From: Haladaptatus litoreus
Lineage (GTDB): Archaea > Halobacteriota > Halobacteria > Halobacteriales > Haladaptataceae
Assembly (NCBI RefSeq): GCF_900156425.1
Contig: NZ_FTNO01000005.1
Span: 248,001 to 312,000, forward strand
Reading direction: 5' to 3'
Length of the DNA: 64,000 nt
The translations under genes were made by a program, and so were the position numbers. Positions 32,336 to 41,394 of this stretch are shown piece after piece. Numbering within the stretch: the stretch's first letter is position 1; each line of letters starts with the position of its first letter. The notes beneath the pieces are model-generated. The model saw only the letters and a program-made list of their open reading frames with translations. It made no database searches and was not told where the DNA came from.

Positions 32336-33529
32336 ATGAGCGAATCACCGTTCCCATCACCGAGCGCCGAAGTCGCGTCGGTAACCCCGAACGAACTGTA
32401 CGAGCGAATCGACGCGGGCGAATCCGTCACGCTACTCGACGTTCGCGCGACCGACGAGTACGAAAAGTGGAAAATCGACGGCGAAAACGTCGAGAGTAGC
32501 AACGTCCCCTATTTCGAATATCTCGCGGACGACCCGGACGACGAACTGTTCGACCCGGTTCCGAAGGACGAGGACGTGACCGTTCTGTGCGCAAAAGGTG
32601 GGTCGAGCGAGTACATCGCCGGGCTGTTCGCCGAGCGTGGCTACGACGTGAACCATCTCGAAGACGGAATGAAAGGCTGGGCGCGCGTCCTCGAACGGCG
32701 TGAAATCGAAAGTGAAAACGCAGACACAGCGATTATCCAGTATCAACGACCCTCCAGCGGATGTTTGTCCTACCTCGTCGTTTCGGACGGCGAGGCGGCG
32801 GTCATCGACCCGCTTCGAGCGTTCGAGGAGGAGTACACAGAAGACGCAGAGAAACGGGATGCCGAACTCACATACGCCATCGACACGCACGTTCACGCCG
32901 ACCACGTCAGCGGCGTTCGAACCGTAACGCAATCCGGCAGTGCTGAATCGGTCGTTCCCGCACCCGCAGACGCCCGCGGCATCGAGTACGACGTGCCGTA
33001 CCGAACCGTCGAAGACGGCGAGAAACTCCCGCTCGGGAACACCGAAATCGACGTGATTCACACCCCCGGCCACACGACGGGAATGACCTCCTACGGGGTC
33101 GGCGGCGTGCTGTTCACTGGAGATACCCTCTTCACCGAGAGCGTGGCCCGCCCCGACCTCGAAGAGGGTGACGAAGGCGCGCCGGAGGCCGCGAAAATCC
33201 TCCACGAGACGCTTCAAGAGCGGATTCTGTCGCTTCCCGACGAAACCGTGGTCGCGCCGGCACATTTCAGCGATTCGGCGGTTCCTGCCGAGGATGGCAC
33301 CTACACCGCGACAATCGGCGATTTGGCCGACTCGATGGACGCGCTCTCGATGAGCCGCGAGGAGTTCGTGGAGTTCGTGCTGTCGGATATGCCGCCACGT
33401 CCTGCGAACTACGAGGACATCATCGCAACGAACTTGGGTAAACAGCACACAAAAGACGAAGAAGCGTTCGAGCTCGAACTCGGACCGAACAACTGCGCCG
33501 CGAGTCGAGACTCGCTCACGAGCGACTAA
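32336..33529 (+). CDS. Rhodanese / metallo-beta-lactamase fusion (persulfide dioxygenase-like)
   Basis: 397 residues. Residues about 12-125 are a rhodanese domain with the active Cys in VLCAKGGSSEYIAG. The MBL part (130-380) has DTHVHADHVSG (HxHxDH), HTPGHTTGM, FTGDTLF and APAHF metal ligands, matching the ETHE1/Blh persulfide-dioxygenase group. The fusion would cleave thiosulfate or accept persulfide and oxidise the sulfane sulfur to sulfite. Followed 18 bp later by the YeeE-type transporter genes; divergent from tusA. Regulation by the shared dyad is likely. Confidence 0.9.
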   Translation: MSESPFPSPSAEVASVTPNELYERIDAGESVTLLDVRATDEYEKWKIDGENVESSNVPYFEYLADDPDDELFDPVPKDEDVTVLCAKGGSSEYIAGLFAERGYDVNHLEDGMKGWARVLERREIESENADTAIIQYQRPSSGCLSYLVVSDGEAAVIDPLRAFEEEYTEDAEKRDAELTYAIDTHVHADHVSGVRTVTQSGSAESVVPAPADARGIEYDVPYRTVEDGEKLPLGNTEIDVIHTPGHTTGMTSYGVGGVLFTGDTLFTESVARPDLEEGDEGAPEAAKILHETLQERILSLPDETVVAPAHFSDSAVPAEDGTYTATIGDLADSMDALSMSREEFVEFVLSDMPPRPANYEDIIATNLGKQHTKDEEAFELELGPNNCAASRDSLTSD

Positions 33530-33547
33530 CGCGGCGGGGGAGAATAT

Positions 33548-34066
33548 ATGGCAATTTCGTTACTACAATCAGCACTCATGCCAGCACTCACGTTCGCAGA
33601 GCTATTCCCGAACGGCGTTTCCCACTACGCCATCGGCGGCGTATTCATCGGACTCGGCGTCGCCGTCATCTACCTCGGCACAGGCATCATCGCAGGGGCG
33701 AGCACGTTCTTGGAGACGACGCTGTCGTACGTCTCCAACGTGCCGCGATTTCAGAGAGGAAAATACGTCGCCTCCCGCGATTGGCGCGTCGTCTTCACGC
33801 TGGGAATCATCGGCGGTGCGGCAATCTACCAGGCCGCCTTCCACGGCGAAATCTGGACGACTGATGTGGAGTGGTGGCGACTCCTCGGCGGCGGTATCCT
33901 CGTCGGTATCGGTACGCGAATCGGGAAGGGCTGTACGTCCGGCCACGGTGTTTGTGGCGTTGGTTCGGCCTCGTTCACCTCCATCGTCAACGTGGCGACG
34001 TTCATGACGATTGCAATCGGAACCGCACAACTGATGCAGGCGATGGGAATGGGGATTTCGCCATGA
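33548..34066 (+). CDS. YeeE/YedE-family sulfur transporter, first half
   Basis: 172 residues with about five helices. The motif GTRIGKGCTSGHGVCG holds the conserved Cys and GKGCTSGHG of YeeE/YedE (TsuA-type) thiosulfate transporters. Full-length bacterial proteins have two such halves; here the second is a separate gene overlapping by four bases (ATGA at 34063). The two presumably form one transporter bringing thiosulfate to the rhodanese-MBL enzyme. Confidence 0.9.
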   Translation: MAISLLQSALMPALTFAELFPNGVSHYAIGGVFIGLGVAVIYLGTGIIAGASTFLETTLSYVSNVPRFQRGKYVASRDWRVVFTLGIIGGAAIYQAAFHGEIWTTDVEWWRLLGGGILVGIGTRIGKGCTSGHGVCGVGSASFTSIVNVATFMTIAIGTAQLMQAMGMGISP

Positions 34067-34560
34067 GCGGGAAATCGAGGGCGGGAAAATCTGGCGTGGA
34101 CACGAACGAACGCGGGCCGCTGTTCATGCCCTTGGTACTGGTCGGCGGCCTCGTTTTCGGGTTCGGACTCGGTTTCAGTCAGATGGCCAAACCCGAAGTC
34201 GTGCTGCAGTTTCTCCAGTTCGACGATTTCGGCCTGCTGTTCGTCATGGGTGGTGCGGCGGTCGTTACTGGAACGACGTTCGCCGTCGCAACTCGACTGT
34301 CCGGGAACGCGCCGTTGACCGGGAAATCGTACACCCGACGGCTGAAATCGTTCGACAAAAACGTCCTCGTCGGCGGCGGAATCTTCGGCGTCGGCTGGGG
34401 TATTTCGGGCATCTGTCCGGGGGCCGCCTACGCCAGCGTCGGCCTCGGAAACTACCTCATCCTGTTCGGCATCGGCGGAATGTTCCTCGGTGCGTATCTC
34501 CAAGGGTTGTGGCGAAAACACCGTGCAGACGCAACCAGTCCGGCGACGAGTGCAGACTGA
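34063..34560 (+). CDS. YeeE/YedE-family sulfur transporter, second half (DUF6691)
   Basis: 165 residues from the ATG overlapping the previous stop. Four to five helices; FGFGLGFSQMAKPEVVLQFL and VGWGISGICPGAAYASVG carry the second-half Cys motif (GxCPG). The N-terminal 20 residues are polar. It works with the preceding gene product. A 99-bp gap separates it from the TrmB-like regulator on the same strand. Confidence 0.88.
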   Translation: MSGKSRAGKSGVDTNERGPLFMPLVLVGGLVFGFGLGFSQMAKPEVVLQFLQFDDFGLLFVMGGAAVVTGTTFAVATRLSGNAPLTGKSYTRRLKSFDKNVLVGGGIFGVGWGISGICPGAAYASVGLGNYLILFGIGGMFLGAYLQGLWRKHRADATSPATSAD

Positions 34561-34603
34561 GCAAGCTGGGTGAGCGATTTATCCACCTCTGCCGAGTGGA
34601 GTG

Positions 34604-34622
34604 TTGTGAAAACCTTGCAAAA
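34604..34622. promoter_or_regulatory. Dyad near-match TTGTGA-N7-GCAAAA before the regulator gene
   Basis: Same 6-7-6 layout as the dyad at 32186-32204, with one mismatch per half. It overlaps the region just upstream of atccttttacg, the probable TATA, and suggests that the regulator binds both its own promoter and the divergent sulfur promoter. Confidence 0.4.
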
Positions 34623-34659
34623 TCCTTTTACGTCTCAGCGACCAACTTTCGCGTAGACA

Positions 34660-35058
34660 ATGGCAAACTCGATGGCGGAGTATCTTCAGCAGGATATGGA
34701 GTGTGAAGGCCTGCTGGAGTGTATCCACGGACTAAAAGAACTCGACAGACAGTGCTATCAGGTCGTCGTCGAGAGCGAGGAATCGCTGACCATCGACGAC
34801 ATCGCAGACCGCATCGAGCGCGAGCGTTCGACCGCCTACCGCTCCATCCAGCGACTGCTTCAGGCAGGCTTCATCCAGAAAGAGCAGGTGAACTACGACC
34901 AAGGCGGCTACTACCACGTCTACCGGCCGACCGACCCCGGCGAGGTATCCCACGAGATGCAGCGAATGCTGAACGAGTGGTACGCGAAGATGGGCCAACT
35001 GATTCAGGAGTTCGAGGACAAGTACAACGAAACCGAACGACCCGGCCAACCGGTCTAA
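34660..35058 (+). CDS. TrmB-like winged-helix regulator of the sulfur locus
   Basis: 132 residues. The helix-turn-helix is LTIDDIADRIERERSTAYRSIQRLLQAGFI, followed by a wing with YYHVYRPTDP, and a C-terminal helix (MLNEWYAKMGQLIQEFEDKY) for dimerisation. Two Cys in MECEGLLEC near the N-terminus and a third (QCYQ) could sense sulfane sulfur or redox state. It follows the transporter genes in the same direction, so control of the sulfur locus is the likely role; the DNA target is inferred from the repeated dyad. Confidence 0.8.
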   Translation: MANSMAEYLQQDMECEGLLECIHGLKELDRQCYQVVVESEESLTIDDIADRIERERSTAYRSIQRLLQAGFIQKEQVNYDQGGYYHVYRPTDPGEVSHEMQRMLNEWYAKMGQLIQEFEDKYNETERPGQPV

Positions 35059-35166
35059 CCGAACTCGTTCGTATCTGTCTGCTGTCCACTTGGTATTTCG
35101 TGGTCGATTCTACGCTTTCGAAAGTCATGGGAAGCTATTTGAGGAGTCTGTGACAACTTCCGGAAA

Positions 35167-35604
35167 ATGGCAGTAATCGACGTACTGATGCAGGTTTTGC
35201 ACACCGTTTTCGCTGGCGTCTGGGCAGGATGGGCGCTGTTCATGGCGCTCCTCGTGATTCCGGCGGCGCAGAAAGGTCATCTCGGAACAGAGGGCCTCAG
35301 ATGGCTCACGAAACGATTTTCGCGGTTTTCCATGCTAGCTTCGTTCGTTCTGTTCGCCACAGGTGGCCATCTCGCTGGAACCCGGTACACCGTCGAACTC
35401 CTCGGTGGAAGCCCGCGCGGCCACCTCGTCCTTACGATGGTCGCACTCTGGTTCGTCCTGACCGGCATCAGCCACGGCGCAAGCAGCGGTCTACTGAAGA
35501 ATCTCGATGATGGCGCGATGCGTGCCGCCTCCAAATACGCATCGTGGTATTACGCCGGAGGCGTCGTGGCTATCGGCCTGCTCATCGTCGCCGGGCGATT
35601 GTAA
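35167..35604 (+). CDS. CopD-like four-helix membrane protein
   Basis: 145 residues, four helices. Features include VLHTVFAGVWAGWALFMALLVIPAA (His in first helix), FSRFSMLASFVLFATGGHLAGTRY, and YASWYYAGGVVAIGLLIVAG. The pattern of a His-containing first helix (lH.l.a.vW.Gg..f) recalls CopD/YtfE-like or cytochrome-b561-type transporter proteins in haloarchaea. It might bind heme or move metal, but no evidence beyond the fold is visible. Stand-alone. Confidence 0.65.
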   Translation: MAVIDVLMQVLHTVFAGVWAGWALFMALLVIPAAQKGHLGTEGLRWLTKRFSRFSMLASFVLFATGGHLAGTRYTVELLGGSPRGHLVLTMVALWFVLTGISHGASSGLLKNLDDGAMRAASKYASWYYAGGVVAIGLLIVAGRL

Positions 35605-35651
35605 AGTTTAGACGATAAATTTCGAACGTTAGGGGTTGTGGGCGCACCGTA

Positions 35652-36158
35652 CTACTCGGAATCGAGGACGGTGAAATCGGTCGCTAAAAAGGGTGACGTG
35701 CCGAGGAGGACGAATCGGTACTGACCGGGACCGAGTTTGCCAGCGACGTTACCTGATTGCCGTTCGAGGCCGGATTTCGACATCGTGACATTCTGTGTGT
35801 ACAGATCACCCGAACCGACTTCTTGTGCGCACATCTGGTAGTATCTGTCTTTAGTCCACGCGACGTGTCGCCATTTGCCGTCCGAAAACCGCTGTATCGC
35901 CCACGGATTGTTGCATCCGAGAACGATTTTCGAATCACTCGTATTGGTCACCTCGAACTGGATTGTATCTCCAAGATTGGCACTTTCCTGCCGAGGACGC
36001 AGTTTCATATTGTCGTGTTCGTAGACAATTCGGTCATCATCTTGGTAATCGGCCTGCGATTCGTCCTTCGAGAACTGCGATTTGAAACCGAGTGTAGTTC
36101 CTGCGACACCACCGAGGAGGGCGACCGAACCGGATGCAATGAATGTTCTTCGTTTCAT
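35652..36158 (-). CDS. Tat-exported small beta-sandwich protein
   Basis: 168 residues with the Tat signal KRRTFIASGSVALLGGVAG. The mature part (about 135 residues) has alternating strands: LGDTIQFEVTNTSDSKIVLGC, GKWRHVAWTKDRYYQMC, LGPGQYRFVLLG, which looks like an immunoglobulin-type fold with two Cys (GCNNP and QMCAQ) that may form a disulfide. Role unknown. It is divergent from the universal stress protein gene across an AT-rich 136-bp promoter gap. Confidence 0.7.
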   Translation of the reverse strand: MKRRTFIASGSVALLGGVAGTTLGFKSQFSKDESQADYQDDDRIVYEHDNMKLRPRQESANLGDTIQFEVTNTSDSKIVLGCNNPWAIQRFSDGKWRHVAWTKDRYYQMCAQEVGSGDLYTQNVTMSKSGLERQSGNVAGKLGPGQYRFVLLGTSPFLATDFTVLDSE

Positions 36159-36294
36159 GTGTTGGAGGGGATTACAGCCGTAAATCCTAATTTGAATAAT
36201 ATATATTTTCTGTTTGAATTTGGTAATGGAAATTTAATCCAGACTATGTGAACCACCAGTAGCCATTTGCCGATAGGGAACGTGAAAGAGATGG

Positions 36295-36726
36295 ATGTAC
36301 GAGCGAATCCTCCTGCCCACGGACGGGAGCGACGCCGCGGACAGAGCAATCGAACAGGCCCTCAATCTGGCAGAAACCTACGACGCGCGGCTGTACGTCA
36401 TTTCGATAGTTGACCAAACAGCGATTCCGCCGGACGTTCGGGCAGATATACTGTATGAAGAGCTACAGGAGGAAGGCGAGCGGGCGGTGGACGACATCGA
36501 GCAGAAAGCGAGAGACGCGGGAATCGACGTTCGAACGTCGATTCCCCGCGGAACGCCGTACAGGGCCATCCTCGACTTCGCGGACGACCATGACGTAGAC
36601 CTCATCGTGATGGGAACGCACGGGAGACGCGGCATCGACCGCTACCTCCTCGGAAGCGTGACGGAGAAGGTCGTTCGCCTCTCCGAGCGACCGGTGCTAA
36701 CGGTTCGAATGGACGAACCGTCGTAA
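36295..36726 (+). CDS. Universal stress protein (UspA family)
   Basis: 143 residues. N-terminal YERILLPTDGSDAADRAIEQA and C-terminal IVMGTHGRRGIDRYLLGSVTEKVVR contain the ATP-binding D/G...G-2x-G-9x-G(S/T) motif, so it belongs to the ATP-binding class. Two ATGs are close (36291 and 36295); only 36295 is in frame. Upstream AT-rich promoter. Haloarchaea have many such proteins; the specific trigger is unknown. Confidence 0.92.
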   Translation: MYERILLPTDGSDAADRAIEQALNLAETYDARLYVISIVDQTAIPPDVRADILYEELQEEGERAVDDIEQKARDAGIDVRTSIPRGTPYRAILDFADDHDVDLIVMGTHGRRGIDRYLLGSVTEKVVRLSERPVLTVRMDEPS

Positions 36727-36861
36727 AATCCGCGAATAGTCGATAATCTCGCGTTTCAAGCGTTTAAGCCCGCGTTTCCGGTCACAAGCTTTTGATGGAT
36801 GCTACCGTAGAGCGTGACGGGTAGTCGAGAAAATGAAAGACACAATGAACGATTGGGGCGG

Positions 36862-38121
36862 ATGAACCTTTTCGAAAGCCTTCGAATCAGTTGGCGAAAC
36901 ATCCGCGAACACAAACTTCGCTCGACGCTGACGACGCTCGGCGTCATCATCGGCGTGGCCGCAGTCATCACGTTCGTCACGCTCGGCGCAAGTTTGCAGG
37001 CGGACATCATCAGCACCGTCGCGGGGGGAAACGCCGCGACGATGTACGTATCGGCGCAGTCGGAGAGTGAAACCGGACTTCCGGACATCGGAGACGGAGG
37101 GCAAACAGTTCTCACGGAACACGATATAGACGGAATTCGGTCGTTGCAGGGAGTCGAGGCCGCCGTCCCCGAAAGTGGCGTTGCGGCTTCGACCGTCGAG
37201 TTCAACAACTCGACGGTCGGGCGACAGTGGGTCGTAGTGACGACGCCGCCGTATTTCGACGTGAGAAACCAAGACTTCATTTCGGGCGGGTCGTTCCAAA
37301 GCGGCGAGCGGGAAGTCGTCTTGAACCGCCCGGCGGTGAGCATGTTCGGCGAGGAAAACGTCACCGTCGGGGACAACATCACCGTCACGCGCGCCGCGGG
37401 CGGGGAGCGAGTGAACGCGACGGTGGTCGGCATCGTCGAACCCACCGACCAGTCGGCGCTCGGCATCAGTGAGGGTGCGTCACCGCAAATCTACGCGCCG
37501 ACCGACCCGTTCTACCAGCGGACGGTGTACAGTCCCTCCGCGAACGAGAACCAGCGCGTGTATGGACGTGCGCTGGTGCTGGCCGAAAGCCCATCCCAAG
37601 TCGATGCGGTGCAGGGGCGCGTATATACGTATCTCGGGGAACAGTCCGACGCACGGGAACTGAAATCCGATAGCTATCGGTTCAAAGTTACGACACAGGA
37701 CGAACTCGTCAATCAGGTCAGACAGGTAAGCAACACCTTCACGGCGTACATCACTGGTATCGCGCTCATCTCGCTGGTCGTCGGCGCTATCGGCATTGCG
37801 AACATCATGCTCGTCAGCGTCACGGAACGAACCCGCGAAATCGGTATCATGAAAGCCGTCGGAGCGCGGAACAACGACGTGCTCCAGTTGTTCCTGTTCG
37901 AAGCGGTTCTGCTCGGCCTGTTCGGGTCGGCAGTCGGCGCACTCGTCGGACTCGGCGGCGGATACGTCGCCGCTTCGATTATCGGCCTGCCGTTGGCGTT
38001 CCGCCCCGAGTGGTTCGGTATCGCGGTCGTAGTGGGTGTGTTAGTCGGCGTCCTCGCGGGAATCTATCCCGCGTGGGACGCCGCCCAGACAGACCCCATC
38101 GACGCGCTGCGATACGAATAA
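36862..38121 (+). CDS. MacB/FtsX-type ABC transporter permease
   Basis: 419 residues from ATG 36862. First helix (LRSTLTTLGVIIGVAAVITFVTLG) with the family start SLRISWRNIREHKLRSTLT, then an extracytoplasmic MacB_PCD domain (about 45-280), then three helices in the FtsX part (IALISLVVGAIGIANIMLVSVTERTREIGIMKAVGA and onward). The TERTREIGIMKAVGA coupling helix is typical. No ATPase gene is adjacent, so it must pair with one encoded elsewhere. Substrate unknown; MacB-type permeases often handle lipoproteins or peptides. Confidence 0.88.
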   Translation: MNLFESLRISWRNIREHKLRSTLTTLGVIIGVAAVITFVTLGASLQADIISTVAGGNAATMYVSAQSESETGLPDIGDGGQTVLTEHDIDGIRSLQGVEAAVPESGVAASTVEFNNSTVGRQWVVVTTPPYFDVRNQDFISGGSFQSGEREVVLNRPAVSMFGEENVTVGDNITVTRAAGGERVNATVVGIVEPTDQSALGISEGASPQIYAPTDPFYQRTVYSPSANENQRVYGRALVLAESPSQVDAVQGRVYTYLGEQSDARELKSDSYRFKVTTQDELVNQVRQVSNTFTAYITGIALISLVVGAIGIANIMLVSVTERTREIGIMKAVGARNNDVLQLFLFEAVLLGLFGSAVGALVGLGGGYVAASIIGLPLAFRPEWFGIAVVVGVLVGVLAGIYPAWDAAQTDPIDALRYE

Positions 38122-38327
38122 TTTTGATTTTTGTGCGTTCGGGCCGCGACGACCGTCGCAAGCAACCGTTACCGCGGCGTGAACGAACACCTAGCATCAC
38201 TTCACAATCAGTATTCGACGGTATCATCCGGATAGCCACTGGATAACAAAGAGTGAATCCTGCGATAGTTTTCTCGAACGAGAATACCGCCGCCACGCGT
38301 TCTTGAGCGGCCGCTCGGATTCCACCC

Positions 38328-39956
38328 ATGGCCAGCCATCAGACGGATTCGAAAACGACGCCGGAATCGCGCGGACTTGGATACGAACTGCCATGGCTCG
38401 TTCCGGGACTGCTGGCCGGAATCTGTATTCTTTATTTTTACGTGAGTTCGCATTCGTACCCGTCGTTCGGCGCTGGACTCTACCTCCACATCGCGGAACG
38501 TATCGTCGAAAACGGATACGCGCTCCCCGAAACCATACCGGGGTACACCGCCGATGGGGTGCCGTTCGCGTACCCACCGCTCATGTTTTACGTTTCTGCG
38601 GTACTACTCGACGTGACCGGACTCGACCCGTTTACCATCGCGCGGTATCTTCCTGGACTGGTCAGCATCGCGTACCTGATTCCGCTGTACTTTTTCACGC
38701 GCGATTTGCTGGGGTCACGCCCACAAGCGTCCTTGGCGACGCTCATCGTCGCCGTCAGTCCGCCGGTTTTGCAGTGGCACATCTCAGCCGGAGGCATCGT
38801 TCGCGCACCAGCTCTGTTGTTTTCGCTCATCGGACTTTACGCCGGATTACATCTCTTTCGGGAACAGAATACGAGGTGGCTCGTTCCCGCGCTCGTCGCC
38901 TTCACGCTGACGATTCTCACCCATCCGATGTACACTATTTTCTTCGTGATGAGCTATCTCCTGCTGTACGTTCGGTTCGACCGGTCGCTCAACGGTTTGC
39001 TCCGAGGACTGTTCGTCGGCGTCGGTGGCGTTCTCCTGACGACACCGTGGTGGAGTTCGGTACTGGTCGCACACGGTTCGACCGTGTTCACCGCCGCGGC
39101 GGGAACGCACGGCGGAATCGGGAACACGATTCCGACGCTCGAACGACTAGTCGAACAGCAGTTCAGCGAATCGCCACTGTTGTCGGTGTGGCATCTAACC
39201 GCCATCGTCGGCTGTCTCTGGTTAGTGTTGAAACGCGAGTATTTCCTCCCAGCGTGGCTGTTGCTCATCGCCGTAACAATCGAGGAAGCTCGATTCATAT
39301 TTCTCATCGCGGCGCTCGTGAGTTCGCGGTTCGTCTTCACCGGACTCGTTCCGTGGCTTCGACGAGAATCGTCGGGAATGCTTGGCCGGGAAGAAATCGT
39401 AACGCTCTCAGTCGTGGTACTGGTCACCATCAGTCTCAGCGGCGGCGCGCTGTACGCGACAGGTGGGCTGAATGCCCACGCCGGAAGCCCGTCGCTCCCG
39501 CAGTTCGTGACCGACGGGGACGTGGAAGCGATGGAGTGGACGAAAGAGAACACCGACCCATCGGCGGAGTTCGTCGTTCTCGGTGATGCCGCGGAGTGGT
39601 TCCCACAGCAAACGGACAGAACGATGTTGGTGGCTCCGTGGGGCGTCGAATGGAAAGGGCACCAACAGTACAGCACGCAGTTACGACAGTTCCGCCAACT
39701 GTCGCGGTGTCACAGTTCTAACTGCCTGACCGTGCGATTGATGCAGATGAACGTCCATCCGGATTACGTCTACATCCCGAAGGGCACCTACACGGTTCGC
39801 GGGATGCAGCGGGAACAGCCGAGAGAAATGGTGTCGAGGATGGTGACATCGCCACAGTATCACCTCGCGTTCGAGAACGAAGATGTCGCCATCTTCAGAC
39901 TGTCCGACGGCTGGCATCCACCGAGGCCGGGAACGGCGGGGCCGGTTCCAATATAG
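38328..39956 (+). CDS. GT-C fold membrane protein (ArnT/PMT-like)
   Basis: 542 residues with about 11 helices and a C-terminal soluble part of about 140 residues (from VEAMEWTKENTDPSAEFVVLGD). The first external loop SYPSFGAGLYLHIAERIVENGYALPETIPGY followed by FAYPPLMFYVSAVL fits the GT-C pattern of lipid-linked sugar transferases, where an acidic residue would act; here the loop lacks a clear DxD, with E residues instead. The C-terminal part ends VYIPKGTYTVRG, as in haloarchaeal oligosaccharyltransferase-like proteins. Candidate surface glycosylation enzyme; specificity unknown. Confidence 0.7.
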   Translation: MASHQTDSKTTPESRGLGYELPWLVPGLLAGICILYFYVSSHSYPSFGAGLYLHIAERIVENGYALPETIPGYTADGVPFAYPPLMFYVSAVLLDVTGLDPFTIARYLPGLVSIAYLIPLYFFTRDLLGSRPQASLATLIVAVSPPVLQWHISAGGIVRAPALLFSLIGLYAGLHLFREQNTRWLVPALVAFTLTILTHPMYTIFFVMSYLLLYVRFDRSLNGLLRGLFVGVGGVLLTTPWWSSVLVAHGSTVFTAAAGTHGGIGNTIPTLERLVEQQFSESPLLSVWHLTAIVGCLWLVLKREYFLPAWLLLIAVTIEEARFIFLIAALVSSRFVFTGLVPWLRRESSGMLGREEIVTLSVVVLVTISLSGGALYATGGLNAHAGSPSLPQFVTDGDVEAMEWTKENTDPSAEFVVLGDAAEWFPQQTDRTMLVAPWGVEWKGHQQYSTQLRQFRQLSRCHSSNCLTVRLMQMNVHPDYVYIPKGTYTVRGMQREQPREMVSRMVTSPQYHLAFENEDVAIFRLSDGWHPPRPGTAGPVPI

Positions 39957-40050
39957 TCGGCGACGAAAATCGACTGATAACCGTGGTTCACGGCTCGAAT
40001 CCGGCCACCGATGGACAGGGCTTTTGCCCGATGACTGCCAACTGTAACCG

Positions 40051-41292
40051 ATGCGCTTCGCAACCGGAGCAGTCCTCCTCATCATCGTCGCCGTCCTCGC
40101 GGGTGTCGGCGTCGTCGCGTTTACGGGAGACGACGGCGGAACCCTCTCGGAACGCTGGGTGAGCGACACCGGCCGAGATATGAAAGGAAATCATCACGCT
40201 CCGGCGGCGGCCACGATTGGAAATCAATCGTTCGTCTTCGCACCGATTAGCGACCGAGGAAACGGAACTGGATGCGGCCTATTCGCACTCAATGGCGAAA
40301 CCGGGGACACCGTCTGGAAATACCAAGTTCCGCCCGCAAACTGCACGATTCACGCCGTCGCCGACCCGACCGTCTCCGATTTCGACGGCGACGGCACGCA
40401 GGAGGTTCTCGCCGCGAGCACGGAAGAGCGTGTGACAGCCTACGACGTACTTTCGGGAGACGAAGAGATGCGACACGAACTCGATGAGTACGGCTACACG
40501 AAACCGGTAGTTGCGAACCTCACAGCGGATTCCGAGCCGGAAACCGCCGTCGTGGACGTACAGGGACAACTCTCGCTCGTCCGAACGAACGGAACCGAAC
40601 TCTGGTCGCGGGATTTGGGCGGCATGGTGTGGGCACGCCCCATGGCGGATGATTTCGATGCGGACGGCAGCAACGAACTCGCGGTCGGTGTCACACCCGG
40701 AGGCGGTAGCCACGTCCGTCTGTTGGACGGCAACAACGAAACCGTCTGGAAAAACGACGACATCACCGGCTCCGTTCTCTGGATGGGTTACGGACAAGCG
40801 GACGACGACCCCGCGATTGAGATTTCGGTTGCGACCTCGGACGGCGAAATCGTCGTTCTCGATGGCGCTGACGGAAGCGTCGAATGGCGGCGGTCGGTCG
40901 GCGACCTCGCCGCAGTGCACGACATTACGGACGGAGACGGGGACGGAACTCCGGAAGTGTACGCCGTCTCCCGCGAAGGCACGCTGTTCGCGCTCGACGC
41001 GACCGACGGGAGCGTCGAGTGGGAAACCTCGCTGACGACGGAAACGCAGATGACGCCGCCGCCAATCGTCGGCGACGTGGACGGCGACGACGAGACGGAA
41101 ATCGTGGCCGCCACGAACGACGGAAAGGTAACCGTCGTCGCGCCTGACTCCGGAAACGTGTTGGCGACCTACGAACGGTCGGTGCCAATTTACACCCATC
41201 CGGCGCTGGCGGATTTCGACGGCGACGGTGCCGAGGAGATATACGTCATCTACGGCGACGGGCGGGTCGTCTCGCTCTCGTACGAATCGTAA
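40051..41292 (+). CDS. Membrane-anchored PQQ/FG-GAP-type beta-propeller
   Basis: 413 residues with one N-terminal helix (AVLLIIVAVLAGVGVVAF) and a propeller outside the cell. Blades mix PQQ-like LFALNGETGDTVWKYQ, LFALDATDGSVEWET and VCBS/FG-GAP calcium motifs DFDGDGTQEVLAAS, DGDGDGTPEVYA, DVDGDDETEIVAAT, DFDGDGAEEIYVIY. About six to seven blades. Probably a surface binding or assembly protein rather than a quinoprotein dehydrogenase because catalytic PQQ ligands are not apparent. Stand-alone, 94 bp after the GT-C protein in the same direction. Confidence 0.78.
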   Translation: MRFATGAVLLIIVAVLAGVGVVAFTGDDGGTLSERWVSDTGRDMKGNHHAPAAATIGNQSFVFAPISDRGNGTGCGLFALNGETGDTVWKYQVPPANCTIHAVADPTVSDFDGDGTQEVLAASTEERVTAYDVLSGDEEMRHELDEYGYTKPVVANLTADSEPETAVVDVQGQLSLVRTNGTELWSRDLGGMVWARPMADDFDADGSNELAVGVTPGGGSHVRLLDGNNETVWKNDDITGSVLWMGYGQADDDPAIEISVATSDGEIVVLDGADGSVEWRRSVGDLAAVHDITDGDGDGTPEVYAVSREGTLFALDATDGSVEWETSLTTETQMTPPPIVGDVDGDDETEIVAATNDGKVTVVAPDSGNVLATYERSVPIYTHPALADFDGDGAEEIYVIYGDGRVVSLSYES

Positions 41293-41348
41293 GTGACGCG
41301 TGTGGAAGCGGTACTGGAACTTGCCACGAGGGCATGAATTAAGCCCCT

Positions 41349-41369
41349 CCGCACTGTACGACAGTACGG
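41349..41369. promoter_or_regulatory. Dyad upstream of the Gfo/Idh/MocA gene
   Basis: CCGCACTGT-ACG-ACAGTACGG pairs at 8 of 9 positions and lies 25 bp before the ATG at 41395, overlapping the expected core promoter. Likely operator for a sugar-metabolism regulator; no regulator gene is adjacent. Confidence 0.45.
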
Positions 41370-41394
41370 ATTTTTGTCCTCGTACGGTGAAATT

